Below are positions 16,617 to 25,826 of a stretch of 64,000 bases of DNA, in pieces. Position numbers and translations under genes: made by a program. The DNA is from Streptomyces sp. SPB162 (GTDB lineage: Bacteria > Actinomycetota > Actinomycetes > Streptomycetales > Streptomycetaceae): NCBI RefSeq assembly GCF_029504575.1, contig NZ_JAQFII010000001.1, positions 4,843,001-4,907,000 of the forward strand, in the 5' to 3' direction. The notes beneath the pieces are model-generated. The model ran no database searches and was not told where the DNA came from. It saw only the letters and a list, made by a program, of their open reading frames with translations. How positions within the stretch are numbered: position 1 is the stretch's first letter; each line of letters starts with the position of its first letter.

Positions 16617-17654
16617 GTGAACGTCAGCCATGTGACCACGGAAGCGCATGACCGACCGCCCGCGGCAGCCGCCGTCGAGGACGTACCGAGGCGGCTGTAC
16701 GCGGATCCCGGGCTGCCGGACCGCGTCTTCCGCGGGGTGGCCCGGGGCGGTGGCGGGTTCGTTCTGGCGGTGATGCTGCTCGTCGGCGGGTTCCTGCTGT
16801 ACCGGGCGTGGCAGGCGCTGTCGAAGGCCGGCTTCTCGTTCCTCACCACCCAGGCGTGGGAGCCCGATGCCGGGAACTTCGGCATCGCGGCCGTCCTCAC
16901 CGGCACCGTGCTCATCGCGCTCGTCGCGATCTGCCTCGCCGTACCGCTCGCCATCGGCACGGCGCTCTACATCTGCGAGTACTCGCCGGCCCGGCTGCGG
17001 CAGACGCTGATCAGCCTGGTCGACCTGATGGCCGCCGTGCCCTCGGTGGTCTACGGGCTGTGGGGGCTGTTCTTCCTGCAGGGCCACGTACTGGGCACCG
17101 CGCGCTGGATCGCCCGGTACTTCGGCTGGTTCCCCCTGTTCAAGGTCGACGGAGCCGATCCGTCGGACCCGCTCGCGACCGCCACCGTCTACACGTCCTC
17201 GACCTTCGTCGCGGGAATCGTCGTCGCGCTGATGGTCGCGCCGATCGCCTGTTCGGTGATGCGCGAGGTCTTCTCGCAGGCACCGGTCGGCGAGCGGGAG
17301 GGCGCCTACGCACTGGGGGCGACGCGCTGGGGCATGATCCGCAGCGTCGTGCTGCCGTTCGGCAAGGGCGGCATGATCGGCGGCACGATGCTGGGCCTGG
17401 GCCGCGCGCTCGGCGAGACCATCGGCGTGTACCTGATCATCTCTCCGGTCTTCGCCGTGCAGCCGCACATCCTGCAGAACGGTTCCAGCTCCGTCTCCTC
17501 GCTGATCGCGCTGCGGTACGGCGAGGCCAGCGAGTTCGGCATGTCCGCGCTGATGGCCGCGGGCCTCGCGCTCTTCCTGATGACCCTCGTCGTCAACTTC
17601 GCCGCATCGTCGATCGTCGCCCGCAGCCGGTCCGGCGCGGCCAGCGACTCCTGA
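16617..17654 (+). CDS. pstC: PstC-like ABC transporter permease
   Basis: A 345-residue inner-membrane permease of the phosphate (Pst) type with about six membrane helices. It shows the PstC-like segments LVDLMAAVPSVVYGLWGL, the EAA coupling loop GAYALGATRWGMIRSVVLP, and GRALGETIGVYLIISPVF. It should pair with the PstA-like protein encoded next and use the PstB-like ATPase at 26763. The start is uncertain: GTG 16617 and GTG 16632 are both possible and neither has a clear ribosome-binding site. Streptomyces usually has a canonical pstSCAB elsewhere, so this looks like a second, divergent system. Confidence 0.85.
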   Translation: MNVSHVTTEAHDRPPAAAAVEDVPRRLYADPGLPDRVFRGVARGGGGFVLAVMLLVGGFLLYRAWQALSKAGFSFLTTQAWEPDAGNFGIAAVLTGTVLIALVAICLAVPLAIGTALYICEYSPARLRQTLISLVDLMAAVPSVVYGLWGLFFLQGHVLGTARWIARYFGWFPLFKVDGADPSDPLATATVYTSSTFVAGIVVALMVAPIACSVMREVFSQAPVGEREGAYALGATRWGMIRSVVLPFGKGGMIGGTMLGLGRALGETIGVYLIISPVFAVQPHILQNGSSSVSSLIALRYGEASEFGMSALMAAGLALFLMTLVVNFAASSIVARSRSGAASDS

Positions 17655-17665
17655 GGAAGTGCCCG

Positions 17666-18925
17666 ATGACCCTCGTCGCCCCACCGCGCGGAGACAGTCC
17701 ACCGCTCGTTCCGCGCACCACCCTCCCCGCCACGACATTGGTCGAGGCCGTGCGTGAGCCCCGCCGGCGGCTCGCGCTGCTGCGGGCCACCGACGTGTAC
17801 GCGGTGCTGGGCGCCGCGGCGGCGTCGCTGAGCATCACCGCGCTGCTCTTCACCCGGCTGCTGCCGTTCAGCGGCGGGCTCGGCTTCGCACTCGTCGCGT
17901 ACGGGCTCTTCCTCGGGCTGTACGCGCTGCTGGTCTCGTTCGACGAGGACGGCCCCGCCGTCCGCGACCGGGTGGCGGCGGTCCTCGCCCAGAGCCTGGG
18001 CCTGCTGATGCTCGCCGCGCTCGCGTTCGTCGTCGTCTACACCCTGTGGGAGGGCCGCAAGGCGCTGCCGCACCTGAACTTCTACACGAAGGACATGGCG
18101 TCGGCCGGGCCGCTGGACCCGCTGTCGGCGGGCGGCATCCTGCACGCGATCACCGGCACACTGGAGCAGATCGGGATCGCGCTGGTGGTCACCGTCCCGA
18201 CCGGGCTGCTGTGCGCGGTCTTCCTCAACGAGGTGCCGGGCCGGTTCGCACGGTTCGTGCGGACCATCGTGGAGGCGATGACGGCCCTGCCGTCCATCGT
18301 GGCGGGCCTGTTCATCTATGCGACCGCGATCCTCACCCTCGGCCTCGACCGCTCGGGGCTGGCCGCCGCCCTCGCGCTGTCCGTGATGATGCTGCCGATC
18401 ATCATCCGGGCCGCCGACGTCGTCATCCGGTTGGTGCCGGGACCGCTGCGCGAGGCCGCGTACGCGCTCGGCACCTCGCGCTGGCGCACGGTGTGGCACG
18501 TGGTGCTGCCGACCGCCAGGTCGGGGCTCACCACCTCCGTGATCCTCGGTACCGCGCGCGGCATCGGGGAGACCTCGCCGGTGCTGCTCACCGCGGGGTT
18601 CACCGCCGTCACCAACACCGATCCGCTGTCGGGGCCGCAGATCTCGCTGCCGCTGGCCACGTTCGAGTTCATCAAGTCCCCCGAGCCGACCATGATCGCC
18701 CGCGGGTTCGGCACGGCCGCGGTGCTGATGGCGCTCGTCCTGCTGCTGTTCATCGCCGCCCGTGTGATCGGCGGTCGCGGCCCCGGCCAACTGACCCGCC
18801 GCCAGGAGCACCGGCGCGTGCTGGCCTCGCGCCGCGACGCGGCCCGGTTCCAGGAACGGACCGCCGCACGGGCCGAAGAGTCGACCGGCTCACCTGCATC
18901 CGCCTCGACCAGGAGTGCTCTGTGA
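17666..18925 (+). CDS. pstA: PstA-like ABC transporter permease
   Basis: A 419-residue permease with a longer N-terminus than E. coli PstA, holding extra hydrophobic segments near residues 48-68, 72-92 and 108-128. The transport core has AMTALPSIVAGLFIYA, the coupling loop EAAYALGTSRWRTVWHVVLP and GTARGIGETSPVLLTAGF. A TGAGGAAG ribosome-binding site precedes ATG 17666, 11 bp after the pstC stop. The C-terminal tail is basic and helical. Its stop overlaps the next GTG start by four bases, showing a coupled operon. Confidence 0.87.
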   Translation: MTLVAPPRGDSPPLVPRTTLPATTLVEAVREPRRRLALLRATDVYAVLGAAAASLSITALLFTRLLPFSGGLGFALVAYGLFLGLYALLVSFDEDGPAVRDRVAAVLAQSLGLLMLAALAFVVVYTLWEGRKALPHLNFYTKDMASAGPLDPLSAGGILHAITGTLEQIGIALVVTVPTGLLCAVFLNEVPGRFARFVRTIVEAMTALPSIVAGLFIYATAILTLGLDRSGLAAALALSVMMLPIIIRAADVVIRLVPGPLREAAYALGTSRWRTVWHVVLPTARSGLTTSVILGTARGIGETSPVLLTAGFTAVTNTDPLSGPQISLPLATFEFIKSPEPTMIARGFGTAAVLMALVLLLFIAARVIGGRGPGQLTRRQEHRRVLASRRDAARFQERTAARAEESTGSPASASTRSAL

Positions 18926-20641
18926 CACCCGCACCCGGAACCATGAACCGCGCCCGCCTCGTCGCCGCGCTCCTCGCGCTGCTCTGCGTGCTGCTCGCCT
19001 CGAACCTGCCGGCCGCGCAGGCCGACTCGTACACCAAGATCAGCGGCGCGGGCTCGACCTGGAGCTCCAACGCGCTGGACCAGTGGCGGCGCAACGTCAC
19101 CCAGTACGGCATGACGGTGAACTACGCGGCGGTCGGCTCGTCCGTCGGGCGCGAGCAGTTCAAGAACGGGGTGTCGGACTTCGGCGTCTCGGAGATCCCG
19201 TACGGGCTCACCGAGTTCGGCGTGAAGGACGCGCCGCCCAAGCGCGGCTACGCGTACATGCCGATCGTCGCGGGCGGCACCTCGTTCATGTTACAACCTC
19301 AAGATCGGCGGCAAGCGGGTCACCAACCTGCGGCTGTCCGGCGCGGTGCTCACCAAGATCTTCACCGGGAAGATCACCATGTGGAACGCGCCCGAGGTCG
19401 CGGCCGACAACCCCGGCCTGACGCTCCCGGCCCGCCGGGTCATCCCCGTCGTCCGCTCCGACGGCTCCGGCACCACCGCGCAGTTCAGCACCTGGATGGC
19501 CAAGGAACAGAGCGGCCTGTGGAACGACTACTGCCGGCGCGCGGGCAAACCGACGCCCTGCGGTCTCACGTCGTACTACCCGGTCATCCCCGGCTCCGGG
19601 TTCACCGCGCAGTCCGGCTCGCTGGGGGTCTCCGGCTACGTCCGGCAGCCGCAGGCGGAGGGCGCGATCACGTACGTCGAGTACTCGTACGCGATCAAGA
19701 CCGGCTTCCCGGTCGCCAAGCTGCTCAACAGCAGCGGCTACTACGTCGAGCCGACGGCCTCCAGCGTCGCCGTGGGCCTGATGTCCGCCCGGATCAACGA
19801 GAACAAGAACTCCACGGACTACCTGACGCAGATCCTCGACAACGTCTACCGCTCCGGTGACCGGCGGGCGTACCCGCTCTCCAGCTACAGCTACATGATC
19901 GTCCCGACCTCGAACGAGGCGCCCTTCACCGAGGACAAGGGCAGGACGCTCGGGGCCTTCGCCTACTACTTCCTCTGCGAGGGCCAGCAGCAGGCCGACC
20001 AGCTCGGCTACTCGCCGCTGCCGATCAACCTGGTGCAGGCCGGCCTCTCGCAGGTCCGCCGGATCCCCGGTGTCGAGGCCAAGAATGTCGACATCAAGGG
20101 CTGCCGCAACCCCACCTTCTCCGCCGACGGCTCCAACACCCTCGCCAAGAACGCCCCGTACCCGCAGCCCTGCGACAAGCAGGGCGGCACGCAGTGTTCG
20201 ACGGGCACGGCGGGCGCCAAGGACGAACGGACGCCGGTGAAGGCCGGCGCCAACGGCGGAACCTCGTCCGGCGGTACGTCCGGCACCTCCTCCGGCGGCA
20301 CGACGGCCGGCTCGTCCGGCGGTACGACCGGCGGCACCGCGGCGGGCGGGACCACCGGGGCCACGACGGCGGGCGGGACGACCGGCACGACGGCCGGGGC
20401 GACGGGCGCCACCGCCATCGACCCGGACACCGGGGAGCAGGTGCCGGCCGACAGCGGCGGCGGTGGCGGCGATCCGTCCGTGGCCGGCAACCCCGTCTCG
20501 CTCGCGGCCGGCGGGCGGGGTGCGCTGCGCACCACGCTGATGGCGCTGTCCGCGATCCTGCTGCTCGGTGTGGTCGTCGGCCCGCCGATCGCCGCCCGCG
20601 CGCTGGGCGCCCGGGCCGACCGTAAGAGGAAGAGCGCATGA
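18922..20641 (+). pseudogene. Membrane-tethered PstS-like binding protein, frame broken by one inserted base
   Basis: The first frame encodes a signal peptide and a PstS-like start (SGAGSTWSSN, GSSVGREQF, DFGVSEIPYG), and after codon 123 homology continues one frame over (LTKIFTGKITMWNAP, RSDGSGTTAQFS, GYSPLPINLV). The extra T is at 19291-19292 (ATGTTACAAC for expected ATGTACAAC). Corrected, it is 572 residues: PstS-like domain, a 130-residue Gly/Thr/Ser linker and a C-terminal membrane anchor ending RADRKRKSA. Glu91 replaces the usual Asp that contacts phosphate. GTG 18922 has AGGAG upstream and overlaps the pstA stop. The break may be a sequence error. Confidence 0.85.
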
Positions 20642-23202
20642 GCGAGCGCTTGAGTGGACGTATGGGCAAGCGCCTGAGTGGACGTATGGGCAAGCGCCTG
20701 AGTGGACGTATGGGCAAGCGCCTGAGCGCACGAATAGGCACGCGCAGGGGCGGGCGAACCGGCACGCGCATGAGCAGGCGCGCGAGCCGGCGGGTGCTCG
20801 GTCTCGCCGCCCTCCTCGCCGCGATCGTGATCGCCCTGCTGCCGCTGCCCGTCACCGCCTCGCAGGCGAGCGCCGCCGACGGCGAGGAGTCGGCCGTCAC
20901 GCACGCCGGCACCAAGGGCCGCTACGACGACTTCTCCGCCCTCAAGGTCACCGTCCACCAGACGCAGAAGCTGCGCGCCCAGGGCATCCGGGTGACCTGG
21001 ACCGGCGGCGCGCCGACCACCGACACCGAGTTCACCTCCGACTACCTGCAGATCATGCAGTGCTGGGGAGACGGTCAGAACGGGCCCGACCGGGAGAACT
21101 GCGAGTTCGGCGCCTCGGGCATCGGCGGCACCGGCGGCCGCTGGGCCGGCCAGCGCGCGCTGCCCGACCAGGTCGACCCGGGCGAGAAGACCTACGTCCT
21201 GGACCCGGCGCACCCCTTCGACAACCCCTTCGTGCCGTTCCGCCCCGTCAAGGGGAAGCCGACCAAGTCCTCCACGGACTTCACCTACTTCGGCCCGATC
21301 GACACCAACGAGCAGCCGTTCGTACGCGTCGGAGCCGACGGCACGGGGGAGTCGGTCTTCGAGGCGCAGACCGTCGTCCAGGCCCCGCACCTCGGCTGCG
21401 GCGACGCCACGGCCGATGGGCCACGGCACTGCTGGCTGGTCGTCGTGCCGCGTGGTGCGCACGACGCCGACGGCACGATGGGGACCGCAGGGGACAAGGT
21501 GGACGCGTCCGGACTGTCGGCCACCAGTTGGGAGCAGCGGCTCGTCTTCCGGCTGGACTTCCTGGCCACCGGCTCCTACTGCCCGATCGGTCAGCCCGAG
21601 TCCCGCACCATCGGCTCGGAGATGTTGACGGACGCCCTGACGTCCTGGCAGCCGGTGCTCTGCCAGAGCACCGGCACGACGTTCGGCTTCAGCCAGAGCG
21701 GTGAGCCCTACGCCCGCCGCCAGGTGACGGCGACCGCGGCCGACGCCCCCGGGCTGGCCTTCACCCTCGACCCGGTGGAGGCGGCCGAAGGCGGCCCGCC
21801 GGTGGTGCACGCGCCCGTCGCGGTCTCCGGCCTCACCCTCGGGTTCCACATCGAGACCCCGGGCTCCGGCGAACTGCAGGAAATGCGCCTGACGCCGCGA
21901 CTCGTCGCGAAAATGCTCACGCATTCCTATATCCGTGACGTACCGGGTTGGCAATTGGCGCAGGCGCCCGCACACGTGGCGAAGAATCCCGCCTCGCTGC
22001 GCAACGATCCGGAATTCATCGCCCTCAATCCGCAGTACAAGAACTGGGCGGTGGACGCGGCCCGGCCGCTTTCGCTGCTGGTGCCGCTGGACGAGTCCGA
22101 CACCGCGCGGCTGGTCTGGCAGTGGCTGCGGTCGGACCCGGAGGCGAAGGACTTCCTCGCCGGGAAGCCGGATCCCTGGGGCACGAAGATCAATCCGTAC
22201 TTCGGCAGCCTGACCCTGGACAAGGACACCGGTCTGACGGACTTCCCCAAGTCCGACCCGACGCTGTCGCCCGCGCTCTCCGTGCCCGCGAACGACCCGC
22301 TCACGTACGGCATCACCGACCTGGACCCGTACACCCAGGACATGCACGACAGCGCCCAGCGCACCCGGCGCGGCAACACCGGGCGGACGATCGTCGCCGA
22401 GCTCGACAGCAACGCCCACAAGGCGAAGCTGGTCAGCCAGGCCTCCAAGCCGGGCGACCGGGCCGTCATCGCCCTCGTCGACTCCGCCTCGGCGGCCCGG
22501 TACGGGCTGCGGACCGCCGCGCTGCGCACCGCGGACGGCACGTTCGTGAAGCCGACGGACGACACCCTCGCGAAGGGCGTCGGCATGATGCGGCCCTCCG
22601 CCGTCCCCGGCGTGCTCACTCCCGACCCGGCCAGTGCCCGGGACGGGGCGTACCCGCTGACCACCGTCACCTACGCCGCCGCCTCGACGGGACGGTCGGC
22701 CACTGACCGCACGGCGTACAGCCGGCTCATCCGCTACGCGGCGGGCGCCGGCCAGACGCCCGGCGTGTCGGCGGGCCAACTGCCGCCCGGCTACGCGCCC
22801 ATGCCGCAAGGGCTGCGCACCCGGGCGCTGGCCGCCGCGAGCACCCTGGAGAAGGTGACGGACCCGCCGAAGGCGGACGGCGGCGGCACGGCCGGCGCGG
22901 GAACCACGGGCGAAACCGGTGCCCGTGGTGGGGAGACGTCCGGCGGCCCCGGCGGCACGACGGGCGCCGGCGGCGCTTCCGGCGGACCCCCGGCGTCCGC
23001 CACCCCGACCACCCCGCCCGTGACCCCCGTGAAGCACATCGATCCGCAGAAGCAGAGCGTCGTGCGCGCCACCGGCTCCACGCCGGGCGCGGTGCTCGGC
23101 GCCGTCCGCTGGGTCCTGCCGGCGGTCCTCGTCGCGGGCGGCGGCGCGGCCCTGGCGGGCCCGGCGACGCTCAAGTGGGGGGCGTGGCGACGCCGGTCCT
23201 GA
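20638..23202 (+). CDS. Large exported, membrane-anchored protein with divergent PstS-like domain
   Basis: An 854-residue protein. A polybasic N-terminus of about 45 residues (repeats of RLSGRMGK) precedes a hydrophobic signal segment near 50-75. The middle resembles PstS (APVAVSGLTLGFHIE, MRLTPRLVAKMLTHSYI, NDPEFIALNPQYKNW), but where PstS has RSDGSGTT it reads LVPLDESDTARLVWQW. The motif GYAPMPQGL near the end is PstS-like. A Gly/Thr/Pro linker and a C-terminal helix near 825-845 ending KWGAWRRRS follow. ATG 20638 overlaps the previous stop (ATGA). ATG 20770 would remove the repeats. Probably a surface binding protein for an unknown ligand. Confidence 0.75.
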   Translation: MSERLSGRMGKRLSGRMGKRLSGRMGKRLSARIGTRRGGRTGTRMSRRASRRVLGLAALLAAIVIALLPLPVTASQASAADGEESAVTHAGTKGRYDDFSALKVTVHQTQKLRAQGIRVTWTGGAPTTDTEFTSDYLQIMQCWGDGQNGPDRENCEFGASGIGGTGGRWAGQRALPDQVDPGEKTYVLDPAHPFDNPFVPFRPVKGKPTKSSTDFTYFGPIDTNEQPFVRVGADGTGESVFEAQTVVQAPHLGCGDATADGPRHCWLVVVPRGAHDADGTMGTAGDKVDASGLSATSWEQRLVFRLDFLATGSYCPIGQPESRTIGSEMLTDALTSWQPVLCQSTGTTFGFSQSGEPYARRQVTATAADAPGLAFTLDPVEAAEGGPPVVHAPVAVSGLTLGFHIETPGSGELQEMRLTPRLVAKMLTHSYIRDVPGWQLAQAPAHVAKNPASLRNDPEFIALNPQYKNWAVDAARPLSLLVPLDESDTARLVWQWLRSDPEAKDFLAGKPDPWGTKINPYFGSLTLDKDTGLTDFPKSDPTLSPALSVPANDPLTYGITDLDPYTQDMHDSAQRTRRGNTGRTIVAELDSNAHKAKLVSQASKPGDRAVIALVDSASAARYGLRTAALRTADGTFVKPTDDTLAKGVGMMRPSAVPGVLTPDPASARDGAYPLTTVTYAAASTGRSATDRTAYSRLIRYAAGAGQTPGVSAGQLPPGYAPMPQGLRTRALAAASTLEKVTDPPKADGGGTAGAGTTGETGARGGETSGGPGGTTGAGGASGGPPASATPTTPPVTPVKHIDPQKQSVVRATGSTPGAVLGAVRWVLPAVLVAGGGAALAGPATLKWGAWRRRS
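20651..20722 (+). repeat. In-frame 24-bp tandem repeat, three perfect copies
   Basis: The 24-bp unit (TGAGTGGACGTATGGGCAAG then CGCC) occurs three times without a mismatch, with degenerate copies on both sides. It encodes LSGRMGKR units in the basic leader of the large binding protein. Perfect identity implies recent expansion. Confidence 0.9.
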
Positions 23203-23213
23203 GGGCAGCGGTT

Positions 23214-23237
23214 CCCGGCATCCCTTCGGATGCCGGG
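23214..23237 (+). terminator. Perfect hairpin after the large binding protein gene
   Basis: CCCGGCATCC pairs with GGATGCCGGG around a CTTC loop, 12 bp after the stop codon. No T-run follows. It could stop or stabilise the pstC-pstA transcript, separating it from the next binding-protein gene. Confidence 0.7.
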
Positions 23238-23435
23238 CGTCCGCATTCCCTGCGGCGAACTCCCTTGGGGGCGCCTTGGAAACCCTCCCGTAACCTTTTC
23301 ATCCGCCTTAATTGGTGGCCCCTGCAGCAGATTTGGGGAATTGTTTGCCATGGCCGATCGACGGGTCGGCAGCACGAAAGTCCGGATTTGCTTGAGCGTC
23401 CATTCGGTATTCCGTTTATTCGGAGGAGAACAGAA

Positions 23436-24413
23436 GTGAACGTCAAGTCCCGCGCTCGTATCGGCTTCATCACCGCGACCGCCGCCCTCAGCCTCGCCGC
23501 CCTGGCCGTCCCTGCCTCGGCCAACCCGCCGGCCGGCGAGTACCGGCAGCTCGCCGGTGTCGGTTCCGACACCACCCAGGACGTGGTGAACGGTCTCGGC
23601 GACGTCGTCACGAACGCGAGCGGCAAGATCATCGCCTCTTACGACGCGACCGGAACGTCCCCCCTCAAGACGCGTGCGGTGGGCTGTGACACCCTCGCCC
23701 GCCCCGACGGTTCCGGGGCCGGCATCGCCGCCCTGAACAACGCTGTGGACAACGCCACCGGCTGCCTCGACTTCGCCCGCTCGTCGAGCGGCCCGTCGGA
23801 CACCAGCACCACGGACCTGACCTTCATCCCCTTCGCGAAGGACGGCGTCACCTACGCCACGCGCTCCTTCAGCGCACTGCCGACGAACCTCACCAAGACC
23901 CAGCTGACCGACATCTACAAGTGCACGCTGACGTCTCTCAACGGTGTGACGATCCAGCCGCTGCTGCCGCAGACCGGTTCCGGTACGCGGAAGTTCTGGC
24001 TGAACACCCTCGGCCTGACCGACGCCACGATCGGCTCGTGCGTCAACGGCACGATCCAGGAGAACAACGGCCTGGCGCTCACCAACAACAGCCAGATCAT
24101 GCCGTACTCGATCGCCCAGTACATCGCGCAGGGCAAGAGCCTGCCGAACGTGCCGAACCGCCGTGGTTCGGCCGTGCTGCGCAACGTCAACGGCGTCGCG
24201 CCGACCACGTCCGGCGTCCTGAACACCGCGTTCCCGATCGTGCGCGACGTCTACAACGTCGTCCCGACCGCGAAGCTGACGAACGCGCTCATCTCCTCCA
24301 CCTTCGTCGGCACGACGTCGAAGGTCTGCGCCCAGACCACCGTCATCCAGAACTACGGCTTCGGCTCGCTCGGTACGTCGTGCGGTGCCACCACCGTCAA
24401 GGGCGAGAAGTGA
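23436..24413 (+). CDS. Secreted PstS-like substrate-binding protein
   Basis: A 325-residue exported protein with signal peptide (VNVKSRARIG, hydrophobic core, cleavage after VPASA) and no lipobox or C-terminal anchor, so it is probably released or held non-covalently. The PstS-like fold is suggested by AGVGSDTTQDVVNGLGD, CLDFARSSSGPSD, FAKDGVTYAT, LTKTQLTDIYKCTLTSL and QTGSGTRKFW. Two or more Cys pairs are likely disulfides. GTG 23436 has a strong GGAGGAG site. A 230-bp spacer with an AT-rich stretch suggests its own promoter and separate, perhaps high, expression. Confidence 0.8.
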   Translation: MNVKSRARIGFITATAALSLAALAVPASANPPAGEYRQLAGVGSDTTQDVVNGLGDVVTNASGKIIASYDATGTSPLKTRAVGCDTLARPDGSGAGIAALNNAVDNATGCLDFARSSSGPSDTSTTDLTFIPFAKDGVTYATRSFSALPTNLTKTQLTDIYKCTLTSLNGVTIQPLLPQTGSGTRKFWLNTLGLTDATIGSCVNGTIQENNGLALTNNSQIMPYSIAQYIAQGKSLPNVPNRRGSAVLRNVNGVAPTTSGVLNTAFPIVRDVYNVVPTAKLTNALISSTFVGTTSKVCAQTTVIQNYGFGSLGTSCGATTVKGEK

Positions 24414-24462
24414 CCGTTCGTTCCGCTGCGCTCCGCTGATCTGACACCCCACTCCGCGTGAC

Positions 24463-24489
24463 GGCCGGGCGCCCTCCAGGCGCCCGGCC
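24463..24489 (+). terminator. Terminator hairpin after the secreted PstS-like gene
   Basis: GGCCGGGCGCC and GGCGCCCGGCC form an 11-bp perfect stem with a five-base loop, 49 bp after the stop codon. Confidence 0.75.
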
Positions 24490-24532
24490 CTCCGTCCTGA
24501 ACCGCAGAACATCCCTTGGGGGGATCGCCACC

Positions 24533-25678
24533 ATGATCGTCATCGCACCACGAAGAGTCCCTGCCGCGCTGTTCGCTGTGGCCGCGCTCCTTCTCGCCGC
24601 CGCGGCGGCCCTGTTCGACGCTGCTCCGGCGGCGCACGCCGCGCCCGCCGTGAGCGCCGGCACGTTCGCGATCACCCCGGCCAACGGCGAGCTCACCGCC
24701 GATCCGTTCATCGCCTCACTGCGGACCTCGGCCGCCTGCCCGGCGGGCTTCGGCGCGTCGGCGGCCCTGCAGTTCGTCCTGCCGGACGGCTCCGCCGTCA
24801 CCATCCCCGGCGCCCGCGAGTCCGGCGGTTTCGACACCGGCCCGTTCACCCTCACCTATGACGCGATCGGCGGAACGCTGGCGGACGTCATCGGCGCGCC
24901 GGTCGCCGACGGTGACCACGAGCTGCGCGTCACGTGCTGGAACGGCACCGGGGACGCGGCGCCCGCAGCCTTCTCCACGACGATCACCAGCACCGGTGAC
25001 ACCTGGACGGTGAAGTCCCAGGCCGTCCCCACCGCCACCGCCCTGGCGGTGAGCCCGGCGGGCACGGCGGTCGCGGGCGCGGAAGTCGCCCTGACGGCGA
25101 CGGTCGACCCGGCCGCCGCCGTCGGCAAGCTCGCGTTCTTCGACGGCGCGACCGCGCTGGGGGAGGCCGACGTGGCCTCCGGGCAGACCACGGTGAAGAC
25201 CTCCGCGCTGGTCGCGGGCGCGCATGATCTGACGGCGCGGTTCACGCCGGGCGATGCGGGGGCGTTCGTGGCGTCGTCGTCGGCGGTGGTTCCGTACGTG
25301 ATCACGGGGGCTACGGGGTCGCCTTCCGCTACGGATACGGGGACAGGGTCTCCGACCCCCTCCGACAGCTGGGTTCCGTCGCCCAGCGACACGGGGTCGC
25401 CTACCGCTACTGACACGGGGTCTCCTACGGCGACCACCGGGGACGTGACGTCCGGCGGTACGTCGGGTGAGGGGGGTACGGGCGGTTCTGGGGGTGCTGG
25501 TGGTTCCGGGTCTTCCGGTGGTGGGACCGGTGGGAGCGGGAGCCTTGCTCATACCGGTGCGGGGTCGGCCCTGCCGCTGGGGTTCGCGGCTGCCGCGCTG
25601 GCCGTGTCGGGGGTTGCGTTCGTGCGGTATGCGCGGCGCAGGGGGCTGTTGACGTTCGGTTCCCCGCGACACCGCTGA
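24533..25678 (+). CDS. Ig-like surface protein with LAHTG cell-wall sorting signal
   Basis: A 381-residue exported protein. A signal peptide (to about residue 40, cleavage near HAAPA) is followed by an N-terminal domain with strands FAITPANGELTADPF and a Cys pair, an Ig-like repeat (VGKLAFFDGATALGEADV, then GAHDLTARFTPGD), a long Ser/Thr/Gly linker, and a sorting signal SLAHTG, a membrane helix and RRR near the end. LAxTG is the motif of class E sortases, so it should be linked to peptidoglycan. It sits directly before a sortase homologue that looks inactive, so anchoring may need a housekeeping sortase encoded elsewhere. Confidence 0.82.
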   Translation: MIVIAPRRVPAALFAVAALLLAAAAALFDAAPAAHAAPAVSAGTFAITPANGELTADPFIASLRTSAACPAGFGASAALQFVLPDGSAVTIPGARESGGFDTGPFTLTYDAIGGTLADVIGAPVADGDHELRVTCWNGTGDAAPAAFSTTITSTGDTWTVKSQAVPTATALAVSPAGTAVAGAEVALTATVDPAAAVGKLAFFDGATALGEADVASGQTTVKTSALVAGAHDLTARFTPGDAGAFVASSSAVVPYVITGATGSPSATDTGTGSPTPSDSWVPSPSDTGSPTATDTGSPTATTGDVTSGGTSGEGGTGGSGGAGGSGSSGGGTGGSGSLAHTGAGSALPLGFAAAALAVSGVAFVRYARRRGLLTFGSPRHR

Positions 25679-25826
25679 TCGGGCGGGGGCCGGGACCCCT
25701 TGCGGACCCGTCCCCCTCCTCACGTTCCGACCTCCGTGGCCCGGTGGTCGCCCTCTTTCAAAAGCCCGCTGTCGGCTGTTGGACGCCGCTGGGTCGCACG
25801 TCCCTCTCAACCTCTGGAGCGCACCC

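Noticed and set aside
18922..20641. Programmed frameshifting in the PstS-like gene
   Set aside because: There is no slippery heptamer at the break, and three unrelated genes in the window carry the same kind of single-base change, so error is more likely.
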